This document shows positions 1 to 8,653 of a stretch of 40,079 bases of DNA, piece by piece. The stretch is taken from NCBI GenBank assembly GCA_023459055.1, contig JAEWVR010000027.1:1-40079 (forward strand), given 5' to 3'. Source of the stretch: Fibrobacterota bacterium. Its GTDB lineage: Bacteria > Fibrobacterota > Chitinivibrionia > Chitinivibrionales > Chitinispirillaceae. Each line of letters begins with the position of its first letter. Positions within the stretch are counted from its first letter, which is position 1. The notes under the pieces are model-generated. The model ran no database searches and was not told where the DNA came from. It was given only the letters and a program-made list of their open reading frames with translations. The translations under genes were made by a program, and so were the position numbers.

Positions 1-10
1 GCTTTACTGC

Positions 11-99
11 ACGGGGTTTTCACCCGTTGGATTCCATCCGTATATTTCAGTAACATCATCCCTGATGTTACATCCCAATACGCCAGACTTTGGCTGGCG
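11..99. repeat. Three consecutive short hairpins at window edge
   Basis: Three perfect inverted repeats follow one another: arms 11-15/23-27 (ACGGG/CCCGT), 50-58/63-71 (GTAACATCA, loop TCCC, TGATGTTAC) and 81-86/94-99 (CGCCAG/CTGGCG). They lead directly into the GC-rich repeat at 135-173. No credible gene covers this stretch. It may be the end of a dispersed palindromic element or a structured RNA cut by the window edge. Confidence 0.5.
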
Positions 100-134
100 C
101 CATCAAGCTTAAGTTAACGACATTGACCCCCGCC

Positions 135-173
135 CCCCTCTACCGCTTGCGAAGAGGGGATTGGGGGGTGAGG
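135..173. repeat. GC-rich hairpin repeat, solo copy (family A)
   Basis: A hairpin (CCCCTCT at 135-141 against AGAGGGG at 153-159) is followed by the tail GGGGGGTGAGG ending at 173. The same hairpin-plus-tail design recurs at 3408-3522, 11677-11720 and 12117-12165. The stop codon of the minus-strand helicase gene (140-142) lies inside this copy, so the repeat supplies the last residues of that protein. Confidence 0.75.
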
Positions 174-1663
174 CAAGGCCGGGTGAGGCCCTCTTTCAAA
201 AATCTTGATGGTTCAAGGCGAAATAAACGGTTGTACATTTCCTTGTTCTTTACAGACAGCAAATACAGAAACCGTTGTGCACGGGTGACCGCCACGTAAT
301 ACAGCCGTAGTTCCTCATCCCAGTCACAGTCAATTGAAATGTGTTTTTTAAAAAGACTTCTGATAAAGTCGATCCAGCTCCTGACTGGTTTCGCCTGAGG
401 TAATCTGTATGATGGAAATATGCTTTCTTCAAGATCTGTTAAAAACACTACCGGAAATTCAAGACCCTTACTTTTATGCACGGTAAGAACACCAATTCCT
501 GACAATTCGATGAATTTCTGAGCAATCAGTTTCATAACCGTTGATACTGATTCATTGGTCCTGCACAATATAACCATTTTGTCTATTGGTATTCCAGTTT
601 CTGCCAAAAGCTTTTTCGCTGTTTTTTCAATCCACGCAATTTGCAAATCAGTAGTATCAAATATTTTCTTTTCCGGTTTGCCTGAATGAGGTATACCTTT
701 GTTTCCCGCCACAAGTACTTTTCGATACACAGCATCCTTATGCCTGAATATCTTATTCGCATAGTCAAGAATCGACCTGGAACTGCGATAATTCATCTGA
801 AGTTTGACAATCTGCGCTCCGGGAAACACCGTTGTAAACTCAAGTGTCGGCCGGATATCTGCTCCCCGAAAGCCATAAATCGCCTGATCATCATCCCCGA
901 CAGCGAACAATTTTATTGTGTCACCCAAAAGAAGTTTCACGATCTCAATCTGCAGTGGATTTGTATCCTGAAATTCATCAACAAGAACCGCCCGAAACGC
1001 AGCCCTGTAATGATTGAGAATTGGCTCGTTTCTCCGGAACAGCTCCAGACATCCATTTAACATATCAGAGAAATCCCAGAGGCTTTCCGCTTTTTTTTCT
1101 TCCGCAAACCGTTCATATATACCCTTAAGATACGTATATTTCTCAGGAGTGATTCCTTTTATACATTCAGGGAATACTTCAAATCTGGCAAGAAGATTAT
1201 CCAATGATGCGATATCTAGATTATACAACCGCCGCTGTTCTTTTGTTGTTAAATTTGCCAGCATCTGCCAGCGGTCTGATCTCTCCAGCAGACGTGGAAA
1301 CGTATCATAGCCAATCCGTTTAAAATTTGGTTTTCCATCAATGGTATCAAGCAGAATCGTTCGTGCAAAACTATGAAACGTGTGTATTAATGGCACACCG
1401 GTATCACTTTTGATTCCCGAACGCACCCGCTGTGCCATTTCGTCAGCAGCTTTACGGGTGAATGTGAGCGCACAAAGCGATGATGATTCAAAACCGTTTT
1501 CAATAAGGTAACTGATGCGTCGTGTAAGAACAGTAGTTTTGCCACACCCCGCACCGGCAAGAACAAGAATGTGATGATGATAATCTGCAGTGACAGCCGC
1601 CACCTGTTCATCATTGAGATCAACAAGCAGCGGTTGTAATCGGGGACTTACTGAAGTTCCCAT
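140..1663 (-). CDS. UvrD/Rep-like superfamily 1 helicase lacking the 2B insertion
   Basis: This is an ATP-dependent 3'-5' DNA helicase of the UvrD/Rep/PcrA family. All motifs are visible: Q motif LNDEQ (~16), Walker A AGAGCGKTT (~36), motif Ia LTFTRKAADEM (~66), Walker B VLVDEFQDTNP (~226), motif III VGDDDQAIYGFRGAD (~255), motif IV NYRSS (~291), motif V TVHKSKGLEF (~395) and motif VI LYYVAVTRA (~454). At 507 residues it is far shorter than the usual 650-750. Only about 27 residues separate RTN (~368) from motif V, where UvrD/Rep carry the ~170-residue 2B subdomain. The C-terminus after PSRFLKEG is translated from the repeat at 135-173. The ATG overlaps the end of the upstream gene by 16 bp, suggesting translational coupling. 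Confidence 0.9.
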   Translation of the reverse strand: MGTSVSPRLQPLLVDLNDEQVAAVTADYHHHILVLAGAGCGKTTVLTRRISYLIENGFESSSLCALTFTRKAADEMAQRVRSGIKSDTGVPLIHTFHSFARTILLDTIDGKPNFKRIGYDTFPRLLERSDRWQMLANLTTKEQRRLYNLDIASLDNLLARFEVFPECIKGITPEKYTYLKGIYERFAEEKKAESLWDFSDMLNGCLELFRRNEPILNHYRAAFRAVLVDEFQDTNPLQIEIVKLLLGDTIKLFAVGDDDQAIYGFRGADIRPTLEFTTVFPGAQIVKLQMNYRSSRSILDYANKIFRHKDAVYRKVLVAGNKGIPHSGKPEKKIFDTTDLQIAWIEKTAKKLLAETGIPIDKMVILCRTNESVSTVMKLIAQKFIELSGIGVLTVHKSKGLEFPVVFLTDLEESIFPSYRLPQAKPVRSWIDFIRSLFKKHISIDCDWDEELRLYYVAVTRAQRFLYLLSVKNKEMYNRLFRLEPSRFLKEGLTRPCLTPQSPLRKR

Positions 1664-3297
1664 TTTTTGTAGGTTTTTCCACTTTTGTCAGACTCAAAGT
1701 CGCGTTCAACAATTTCACGTTTTTCTGAAATGACAACAAGATCTTTGCGTTCGTTAAATGGCTGACGATTAAAAATAAAACGGCTCTGATATTTTCCGCT
1801 TGTTGTAAACACAAGAATTTCTGCCCATTTATCAAGATCAACCCTGATAAATACCTCATTTGTTGCTGTAACCTCCACTACCCGGGCAGTCATGATAACA
1901 TCACCGAAACCATAATACAACTTCGCAATCTCCCCCGCTTTTTCCTGGTTGATACCGATAGCATAGGGGCACCATGACGTTGACTGTTTAGCAATAGAGT
2001 CCTGGATTTTCTGCACTGTCGAGTCCAGCGAACTCTGTACTCTGTTAAGCTTTGTTTTCAGATTCTCATCTGTATACCGGTGAACCGTTACAAAGAATCC
2101 CTTACGAGCTGTTTGTTCGTTGTCAAGAACGTTGAGGTCTTTACCATTTGTTAAAATCACCTCCGGCCTTACCCCCTTAAGTGCCATTGCATTACACTCA
2201 AGTTTAATGGGTTCAAATTCCATACCGCTTTCAAAAGTAAATTTCTCCTCGAGATTGTTTTTTGTCACCACCGGAACATAGTGCATATGCTTGCGCTGAT
2301 AGACATCAATCTTTTTCCACTCATAATTGAGTATTCCATAGTAGAGATAACCTCGTCTGTCAATTGCAGGAACAAAAACATGGCGTCCAGCCATTCGTAC
2401 GGTGTAGTTGGTATTGCTCTCTTTTTTGTGGGTGAGTACAGCAGAAGTTATTTCCTGCTTGAGCAGCTTATCACTTGACAAAATGTTACCAGCCTGATCA
2501 CACAAGACCATCACCTGATAATACTCATCAGAGGTATTTCCCATTGAGCTATACAAACCATAATAAAACCATCGTCCATCCGACTGAAATACACCAAGCG
2601 GCTCGATAAGGTGACGTTTTATCGGGCACGGCTGATCCGCTTTCATCCCGGGGAAAAAGGACGAATAGGTACCATCATTAACCACAATCATCGGTGATGA
2701 AAAGGAGTACATTTTATCCGTTGTCCACCAGCGCAGCCCACCTGCCAGCGATGTATACCCTATCAGATGCTGCTGTAGAAATGACTTTGTACCCATAACA
2801 TCAACAACACTGTTACTGGCGATGTTGAATAATTGCTGACGATGAATTTCTGATAAAAACGGATACTTTACGATATCCATTTTTTTAAGATCATTCTTGA
2901 AAAGCCGTTTCTGAAAGATCTCAGGTTGTGCGCCGGGTACAAGCTTATAATAGAGGATAGTTGTACTGTCCAGAGGCGACGCAAGTACCATCGGGGCATC
3001 CTTTTCTTTGGCGTTATCCTTAAAGAGCGAGTGTTGATCAAGAAGTTTCCCGTCTTTTCCAAATAACAGATACCCGAACTTTGAATAAAAAAGGAGTGAC
3101 CCTTTTTCCATAAGTACCGGCCCTGCAAGATTTAACTGCACCCGGTCATCCCACCTGCAACCATAGACCGTATTGGTATCATCAGTAAGTTTGATCTGAA
3201 AAAGAAGCGAATCACTCTCATCCTGACTATACGCCGAAAATATTGATACTGAAGCGGTTAAGAGAATCAACCCAATAACATTTCTCAAAAAAAACAT
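1648..3297 (-). CDS. Secreted protein of unknown function
   Basis: I do not recognise a family. The 549-residue product begins with a signal peptide (about 1-24, cleavage near AYSQ) and has no lipobox cysteine, so it is probably periplasmic or exported. The body is rich in beta-forming segments with recurrent aromatic/Gly stretches (LLFYSKFGYLLFGKDGKLL), which could be a beta-propeller, but no motif proves it. A GGAGAA ribosome site lies just upstream of the ATG at 3297. Its 3' end overlaps the helicase start by 16 bp, so the two genes are probably one transcription unit, although a functional link is not obvious. Confidence 0.7.
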   Translation of the reverse strand: MFFLRNVIGLILLTASVSIFSAYSQDESDSLLFQIKLTDDTNTVYGCRWDDRVQLNLAGPVLMEKGSLLFYSKFGYLLFGKDGKLLDQHSLFKDNAKEKDAPMVLASPLDSTTILYYKLVPGAQPEIFQKRLFKNDLKKMDIVKYPFLSEIHRQQLFNIASNSVVDVMGTKSFLQQHLIGYTSLAGGLRWWTTDKMYSFSSPMIVVNDGTYSSFFPGMKADQPCPIKRHLIEPLGVFQSDGRWFYYGLYSSMGNTSDEYYQVMVLCDQAGNILSSDKLLKQEITSAVLTHKKESNTNYTVRMAGRHVFVPAIDRRGYLYYGILNYEWKKIDVYQRKHMHYVPVVTKNNLEEKFTFESGMEFEPIKLECNAMALKGVRPEVILTNGKDLNVLDNEQTARKGFFVTVHRYTDENLKTKLNRVQSSLDSTVQKIQDSIAKQSTSWCPYAIGINQEKAGEIAKLYYGFGDVIMTARVVEVTATNEVFIRVDLDKWAEILVFTTSGKYQSRFIFNRQPFNERKDLVVISEKREIVERDFESDKSGKTYKKWELQ

Positions 3298-3407
3298 TAA
3301 CGTTCTCCAATCATTACATGTACGTTCTTAATGTCTTCATAATTTACATTGTTGTCAAATCCAAAAACCACATTGATCTGCATTCTGAACCATTTATCTG
3401 TTGATCA

Positions 3408-3522
3408 AGACCTCACCCCCACCCCCTCTCCCATAGGAGAGGGGAGCTGGATTTGCACTGATTTTCTTTTTTCCCATCCTCCCCCCTCTCCTATGGGAGA
3501 GGGGGGCCGGGGGGTGAGGTCT
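3408..3522. repeat. Inverted pair of family A hairpin repeats (gene-less, MITE/REPIN-like)
   Basis: Two copies face each other. The left arm 3408-3444 contains the hairpin CCCCTCTCC-CATA-GGAGAGGGG, and the right arm 3483-3522 contains CCCCCCTCTCC-TATG-GGAGAGGGGGG. Both end outward in the conserved CCTCACCCCC / GGGGGTGAGG tail. About 38 bp of unrelated sequence lies between them. The arrangement matches the termini of the DUF559 cassette at 11677-12165 but without a gene. It fills most of the 312-bp gap 3298-3609. Confidence 0.8.
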
Positions 3523-3609
3523 CTTTTCGTAACTTGCACCTTGTCATTGCAGTTACAAACATGATATACTACATCTTATATATTGTTTTTACAAAATCCG
3601 GAGGACCTT

Positions 3610-4218
3610 ATGACAAAAGCTGTCAACAGAAGACCAATCGGGAACTTTTTCATCAAGAAGTCACTTCAGCTTCGTATGATCAAGAATATTCTTCTTTCTG
3701 CATTAGTCTCCACAATAGTCGCATCATCAACGCTGTTTCTTGTTTACTTCTGGAGGTTTAAAACAGTAGTTGTGTATCAGCTTGACAAAGCGACTCAGGA
3801 ACTGACCAGAGAAAACATTCTTGACATTATTTTACCAGCACTTATTATCAGTGCTCTTATAAGCCTGCTGCTTGCATTTGGCATCGGTTTGTATTCTTCA
3901 CGTAAATATGCTGTTCCTATTTACAAAATAGAAAAATGGCTTTCGCTGCTGCATCAGGGTAAACTTGGTGCTACGTTACAGTTCAGGGAAAAAGAGGATA
4001 TGAAAGATCTATCGGACAAATGCAACAGCCTTGGTGTTGAGTTACAGAAGACCTTTCATGAGATCCGTGTTAAGGTTCAGCATATGAAAGATCAGAATAT
4101 CGCTCCTGAAATCGCGTCAGATATTGACAAAATTATAAGCAGAATGGAATTTGAATCAGATCCGTTTAAAGTGAGTACGTCAATGCTTTCGGTGGAGAGG
4201 ATAGAGAAAGAAGGTTGA
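3610..4218 (+). CDS. Two-TM HAMP-like membrane protein
   Basis: A small inner-membrane protein of about 202 residues. A basic N-terminus is followed by a transmembrane helix (about residues 26-45), a short periplasmic stretch, a second helix (about 70-93), and a cytoplasmic segment with a P-x-Y/E-heptad pattern (AVPIYKIEKW...) like a HAMP domain, then a coiled coil ending in a charged tail. No kinase, cyclase or methyl-accepting output domain follows, so it is either a stand-alone HAMP adaptor or a truncated receptor. I chose ATG 3610 because GGAGGA sits 5 bp upstream; an in-frame start at 3583 lacks such a site. Confidence 0.7.
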   Translation: MTKAVNRRPIGNFFIKKSLQLRMIKNILLSALVSTIVASSTLFLVYFWRFKTVVVYQLDKATQELTRENILDIILPALIISALISLLLAFGIGLYSSRKYAVPIYKIEKWLSLLHQGKLGATLQFREKEDMKDLSDKCNSLGVELQKTFHEIRVKVQHMKDQNIAPEIASDIDKIISRMEFESDPFKVSTSMLSVERIEKEG

Positions 4219-4341
4219 GACGGAAGAGAGGAAGAAAAGAAGAAAGGAAGATTGAGGTTGAGGGGAGCAATTTCATTAACTTAACGCTGAAACAATGCAA
4301 TTGCGTCGATTGCGCCTGCACTTCCACCTTGTATACCACTC

Positions 4342-5049
4342 CTACCTTTTCTTCATTTGGCGATCGGATTTCCAGTTGAAATCAAAACCGAATTCAAAGA
4401 ACCACTCATTGGAATTTGACTTTATTATCGACGTTTCCGGAACATAGTTCTTTATTTGTAATGCCAGCTGATACCCCACACCCAATCGGATATCTGATGA
4501 AAATCTGTTTTGGCGATTCGGATCTATAGTAAAAATTGTACCACAATTCAAATGTAACCCATCAACCCTGTAGTGATCTTCAAGATCATGTCCCCTGTCA
4601 ACCAATCGATAAAATGATGGCTGAAAAACAAGCTCCATATCCCCATTATAACCATGATCAATCGTTGAAACAATGATTCCGGCGTTTGCAGATTTACATT
4701 TATCCAATATCCCGCTCGATAATTTTCCACCTGAAAAAACTGCTGCTGCAATATTTCTGAATAATCCCTCATTGCCCCATTCAGTTATGAATATTTTCAT
4801 GTTTGCAGAAGCTCCTGTTATACGCGGATAAAAAGAAGCAGTCAGTTCAATCCTGTCTTTAATTCCAAATGCAGTATAATATGGATTAAAATCTTCAATA
4901 TTATGTCCACCGGTAACATTGAATCCTGTTTTAACAGCGGAATGTACATGTGCAGACTGAATCATTGGGACTGGCGAGCAACCAATTGACATCATTATTA
5001 CTGCAGTAATGATGATTATGAGCGACACCTTGTTACTTTTTTTATCCAT
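4342..5049 (-). CDS. Outer-membrane lipoprotein of unknown function
   Basis: A predicted lipoprotein of about 235 residues. A Lys-rich start and hydrophobic helix end in the lipobox SIGC, followed by SPVP. The mature part has alternating beta patterns and a C-terminus (WFFEFGFDFNWKS) that looks like a terminal beta strand of a small outer-membrane barrel or conserved beta sandwich. No known family was recognised. The start is taken as ATG 5049; a TTG four codons upstream (5061) is also open. It lies downstream of the SNF2 gene on the same strand, 176 bp away, and is probably independently expressed. Confidence 0.65.
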   Translation of the reverse strand: MDKKSNKVSLIIIITAVIMMSIGCSPVPMIQSAHVHSAVKTGFNVTGGHNIEDFNPYYTAFGIKDRIELTASFYPRITGASANMKIFITEWGNEGLFRNIAAAVFSGGKLSSGILDKCKSANAGIIVSTIDHGYNGDMELVFQPSFYRLVDRGHDLEDHYRVDGLHLNCGTIFTIDPNRQNRFSSDIRLGVGYQLALQIKNYVPETSIIKSNSNEWFFEFGFDFNWKSDRQMKKR

Positions 5050-5164
5050 AATTATGTCCAAATCAAGTGTAATATTTGAATACCATTCCTCTTTTCATAC
5101 ATCTGTGATCTTTTTGTTCTGTGTGGTTTATTCCTGCTTTGTTACTACACAAAAAAGGAATTTT

Positions 5165-5192
5165 ACCACAGAGAACACAGAGGACACTGAGA
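5165..5192 (+). repeat. Short ACCACAGAGAACACAGAGG-type dispersed repeat fragment
   Basis: The sequence ACCACAGAGAACACAGAGG continues as ACACTGAGA in the gap between the lipoprotein and SNF2 genes. This phrase is, from memory, a common dispersed repeat in many bacterial genomes, often met beside GxxExxY-type ORFs. Only a single copy is present here and no GxxExxY gene is nearby, so it is a remnant or solo copy. The rest of the gap shows nothing recognisable. Confidence 0.4.
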
Positions 5193-5225
5193 TAAGAAAA
5201 ATGATTACATTAATACTGCAGAATC

Positions 5226-7877
5226 TCAGGTAAACATTCCCAGCACATCGTCTTTTGTCAACTGCTTGAAAAATGACTTTTCGGTATGAATGATACTGTG
5301 CATGAGATGTTGTTTACGCTGCTGCATCTCAAGAACACGCTCCTCAATGGAATCCTTTGTTATCATCTTATAAACGAACACTGTCCGGGTCTGGCCGATT
5401 CTATAGGCACGGTCCGATGCCTGGTTTTCTGCACTCGGATTCCACCAGGGATCCATATGAATTACATAATCAGCAGCAGTCAGATTAAGCCCCGTCCCCC
5501 CGGCCTTGAGTGAAATAAAAAATACCGGCGCACCATTCTCTTTCTGAAACCTGTCAACGACCTTCTGTCGATCAGGTGTTGACCCGGTAAGGATCTCACT
5601 ATGAATTCCCTTTTCAGCAATCCGCTGCTTCATGATTTCAAGGGCTTTTACAAACTGAGAAAACACGAGTATACGGTGTCCTTCGGAGGTCACATCAATA
5701 ATACTTTCTTCAATCAACCGGAACTTACCACTATCACCGGTAAATGATGGGTCCATCATCTGAGGATGACAGCAGATCTGACGCAGTCGCAGCATTCCCT
5801 CAAGAATCTGAAACCTTGTGCGATCACTCCCCTCTTTTTCAAAGGAGTCCTCAATTTTCCCCCGGTACATCTCGCGGGTAATATCGTAAATCATTTTCTG
5901 CTTCGGCAGCATCTCCGCATACATAACGATCTCATTTTTCGGGGGAAGCTCCTTCGCCACCTGCTGTTTTGTTCGCCGCAATATATAAGGAAAGAGCAGT
6001 CGCCGTAAAACATCTGCAGCCTGATCGTTCATCTCTTTTTCAATCGGCTTTATAAAATTAGTTGCAAAATTCCTGAACGATCCAAGCATACCCGGATTGA
6101 TAAACGAGAACATGCTCCAAAGCTCCGAAAGATTATTCTCAATCGGTGTTCCGCTTAGTGCAAGCCGGTATGTAGACCGTAACTGACGCAATGCCTGACT
6201 TATGTGCGCGGAAGGGTTTTTAATCACTTGCGCTTCGTCAAGTATGATGTAGTGAAAATTGATTTTTGACAACATCCCGATATCACGCAGTACAGTTCCA
6301 TACGATGTAAGAACGACATCTGCCATGGTCATAATATCTTTATATTTTGCTCGGCCATTTCCATGATAACAAAGCACCTGTAACGCAGGGGCAAACTTCT
6401 CCGCTTCACGTTGCCAGTTGAATAAGAGTGATGTTGGTACGATCACCAGTGATGGGTGATGTTCACTGCACTCCTTCTCTTTTTGTAAAAGAGCAAGGGT
6501 CTGCACTGTTTTTCCAAGCCCCATGTCATCAGCAAGGCATCCGCCGAATTTAAACTTTTTAAGAAAGTAAAACCATTCATATCCGGCAAGCTGATAGGGA
6601 CGCATTGATGCATGAAACGTTTGCGGTGGGTTATGCTTTTCAACACCTTTAAACGTCGCAAAAAGATCCTTTTTGGAAAGAAACTCATTGTCTGAGCTCC
6701 TGATATCAGCCATATCGTAAAGCATACCGGCAAGCGCAACATGTGATTCCCGTATTGACAACATCTTTGCATTGTCATCAGTTTCAAAAGCTGCAAACAG
6801 TCCTGCAAATTTCTCGATCCACTCCTGTGGAAGCAGACCACTTGACCCATCAGTGAGCAGCACGAATTTACTTCCATGGCGAATAGCATGGATCAGTGAT
6901 GCCAGCGTTGCCGAGATACCATCAAAGGAGACTTCAACATTGCATTCAAACAGTGCATTGTTTGTTTTTATTGCAACGCTGAGTTTTGGCGTGCACTTAC
7001 GGGCATTGGTATTTTTTAGTTTTTCCTGTCCGTAAATCTCATACCCTTCAGCAGCAAGGCGTGGCAGCTCATGAAGAGTCCAGATCCGCGGATCATCTGA
7101 GGGGGTAAAAAAACCTGTCTGATACTGCATCAGCTCAAACTCAATCATCTTTGCAACAATTGACATTTCGCGAACACGTGAACGATGCACTTTACAAAAC
7201 GTACCACTATCACCTGCGATTATCTTGTACTGCCTGTTATCACTCTGAAGAAACTCGGTTTTACCATTATTATATGCAAAACGCAGTTCAACCAGGAGCA
7301 TAAGTTCTGTTTCGGAAAGATAGATCCGCACCACCGGCTTTGATGCCGGAATTTCTGTAAGCGCTATCGACGATTCATCAATATCACTATCTGCTTCGTG
7401 ATCGTTTTCAGTCTGCTGTAGCGGAGTATCAAAAAGATCGTTTATTTTATCTGGTGTCTCAAATGAAACGGGTAGGATATGCGGTTGAACCGGTTGCACC
7501 ACGGTTGGAACCACAGCGGATGCGGTAACCGGTAATGCTACCGCAGGAGAAGGTTCGGGCGTTGCTGTATCAGTAAGAAGATCATCCCAATTGATTCCCA
7601 CCTGTATCGCCTGATTGTCATTCGCAGCGAGCATTACAGCCACAGCGTGTTCACAGGCACCACCATAGGCAAATCCGCAATCACATCCAAAACTCAGATC
7701 AGCATCAGCACGGTTAATGGCAACCCGGTACTGACGATCACCCTTGACAATCGCAATGATATCATTACCGATAAAATGCAGATTGGAAACACGCCCGCGT
7801 ATAAAGCTTTTCCGGCCATTTTCAATGACCGCAGCAAAAGAGTATCGTTTTAAATCGTCTTCAGTAAAAATCGCCAC
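5226..7877 (-). CDS. SWIM-domain SNF2/Swi2-family ATPase (HepA/RapA-like)
   Basis: A DNA-translocating ATPase of the bacterial SWIM-SNF2 type, 883 residues. Order of parts: SWIM zinc motif C65-x-C67-x7-C75-x-H77; a Pro/Val/Thr-rich linker (about 105-180); a SNF2-associated region; the SNF2_N core with LADDMGLGKT (448-457), LVIVPTSLLFNW (Ia), LDEAQ (546-550) and LALSGTPIENN (III); and the helicase C-domain with SLKAGGTGLNLT (V) and SDRAYRIGQ (VI). Such proteins remodel nucleoprotein or RNA polymerase complexes, but the exact substrate of bacterial SWIM-SNF2 enzymes is not well defined. It starts with GTG at 7877. It stands alone, with the repeat at 7936-8011 behind its start. Confidence 0.93.
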   Translation of the reverse strand: MAIFTEDDLKRYSFAAVIENGRKSFIRGRVSNLHFIGNDIIAIVKGDRQYRVAINRADADLSFGCDCGFAYGGACEHAVAVMLAANDNQAIQVGINWDDLLTDTATPEPSPAVALPVTASAVVPTVVQPVQPHILPVSFETPDKINDLFDTPLQQTENDHEADSDIDESSIALTEIPASKPVVRIYLSETELMLLVELRFAYNNGKTEFLQSDNRQYKIIAGDSGTFCKVHRSRVREMSIVAKMIEFELMQYQTGFFTPSDDPRIWTLHELPRLAAEGYEIYGQEKLKNTNARKCTPKLSVAIKTNNALFECNVEVSFDGISATLASLIHAIRHGSKFVLLTDGSSGLLPQEWIEKFAGLFAAFETDDNAKMLSIRESHVALAGMLYDMADIRSSDNEFLSKKDLFATFKGVEKHNPPQTFHASMRPYQLAGYEWFYFLKKFKFGGCLADDMGLGKTVQTLALLQKEKECSEHHPSLVIVPTSLLFNWQREAEKFAPALQVLCYHGNGRAKYKDIMTMADVVLTSYGTVLRDIGMLSKINFHYIILDEAQVIKNPSAHISQALRQLRSTYRLALSGTPIENNLSELWSMFSFINPGMLGSFRNFATNFIKPIEKEMNDQAADVLRRLLFPYILRRTKQQVAKELPPKNEIVMYAEMLPKQKMIYDITREMYRGKIEDSFEKEGSDRTRFQILEGMLRLRQICCHPQMMDPSFTGDSGKFRLIEESIIDVTSEGHRILVFSQFVKALEIMKQRIAEKGIHSEILTGSTPDRQKVVDRFQKENGAPVFFISLKAGGTGLNLTAADYVIHMDPWWNPSAENQASDRAYRIGQTRTVFVYKMITKDSIEERVLEMQQRKQHLMHSIIHTEKSFFKQLTKDDVLGMFT

Positions 7878-7935
7878 AAAAATCGTACTTCATACCGCAG
7901 TTTATGTGCGGAAAATTTTAATGTTATCAATTCCC

Positions 7936-8011
7936 GCCCCCTAAATCCCCCGCAGGGGGACTTCATGAAAATCAATACATTACAAGTCCCCCTGCGGGGG
8001 ATTTAGGGGGC
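7936..8011. repeat. Perfect 28-bp inverted repeat with 20-bp spacer (family B)
   Basis: Arms 7936-7963 and 7984-8011 are exact reverse complements. Each arm carries its own small hairpin (TCCCCC-GCA-GGGGGA) plus an asymmetric GCCCCCTAAA tail, so the whole is an inverted pair of hairpin units. It lies between the SNF2 start and the rnpB promoter region. The architecture is like family A, but the sequence differs. Confidence 0.85.
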
Positions 8012-8142
8012 GTTGGTACGTTTGATAGTATACATTCTGGATAGAAGTGATGGGGTAAAGAAGTGATACATCGGGAATCCGGAATATGATACGATAAAGA
8101 TACAGATCACGTTTTAGCAGAACCACGATGTATTTTTGACTC

Positions 8143-8568
8143 GTGACGGAAGATCGGGCAGTCGCTGTGATATGCCGGGGAAACCTGATATTATTGCAGA
8201 GGAAAGTCCGGGCACCGCAGGACAGGATACCTCCTGCTGAGGGAGGGGCCCGTAAGGGTACGGAAAGTGCCACAGAGAACAGACCGCTCTGCCCCGCATC
8301 TTATGCGGGAACGGGGTGAGCAGTGAAAAGGCGGGGTAAGAGCCCACCGTTCCTTTTAAGGAAGCACGGTAAACCCTATCCGGTGCAAGACCAAGTAGGA
8401 GAAAGATTTCCCGGCCGCGAAAGCGTTCCGGGTTGGAGGCTGTCCGTCTCTCATTTCTCGGGTGGGTTGCTCAATGCTTCAGGATCGTTTTTCCTGAGGC
8501 CAGATAAATGACTGCCTCTTTCATATAGTATGAAAAAGACAGAACCCGGCTTACAGATCTTCCGTCAC
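8143..8568 (+). ncRNA. rnpB: RNase P RNA (bacterial type A)
   Basis: The catalytic RNA of RNase P, which matures tRNA 5' ends. The ends pair perfectly as helix P1 (GTGACGGAAGATC at 8143-8155 with GATCTTCCGTCAC at 8556-8568). Universal segments are present: GAGGAAAGTCCGGGC (P4 5' strand, ~8200), CCACAGAGAACAGACCGC (~8270), GGTAAGAGCCCACCG (~8335) and ACAGAACCCGGCTTACAG near the 3' end. The total of 426 nt is normal for type A. A run of T (8569-8575) follows P1, so P1 may also help termination. A TATTTT hexamer near 8131 could be the -10 element. Short ORFs across this region are spurious. Confidence 0.95.
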
Positions 8569-8653
8569 TTTTTTTACCAGCGCAACATTGACACATTGCA
8601 CATAACAATTGTTTGTTATATCACATAGCAGCAGATAAGGATATTTTTTTATT

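Noticed and set aside
3349..3564. 71-residue plus-strand ORF
   Set aside because: It is made almost wholly of translated family A repeat (PTPSPIGEG, HPPPSPMGEG).
8323..8511. Small plus-strand ORF, and minus-strand ORFs 7980-8347, across the rnpB region
   Set aside because: The sequence is explained by the RNase P RNA and the repeat, and no ribosome site or protein-like pattern is present.
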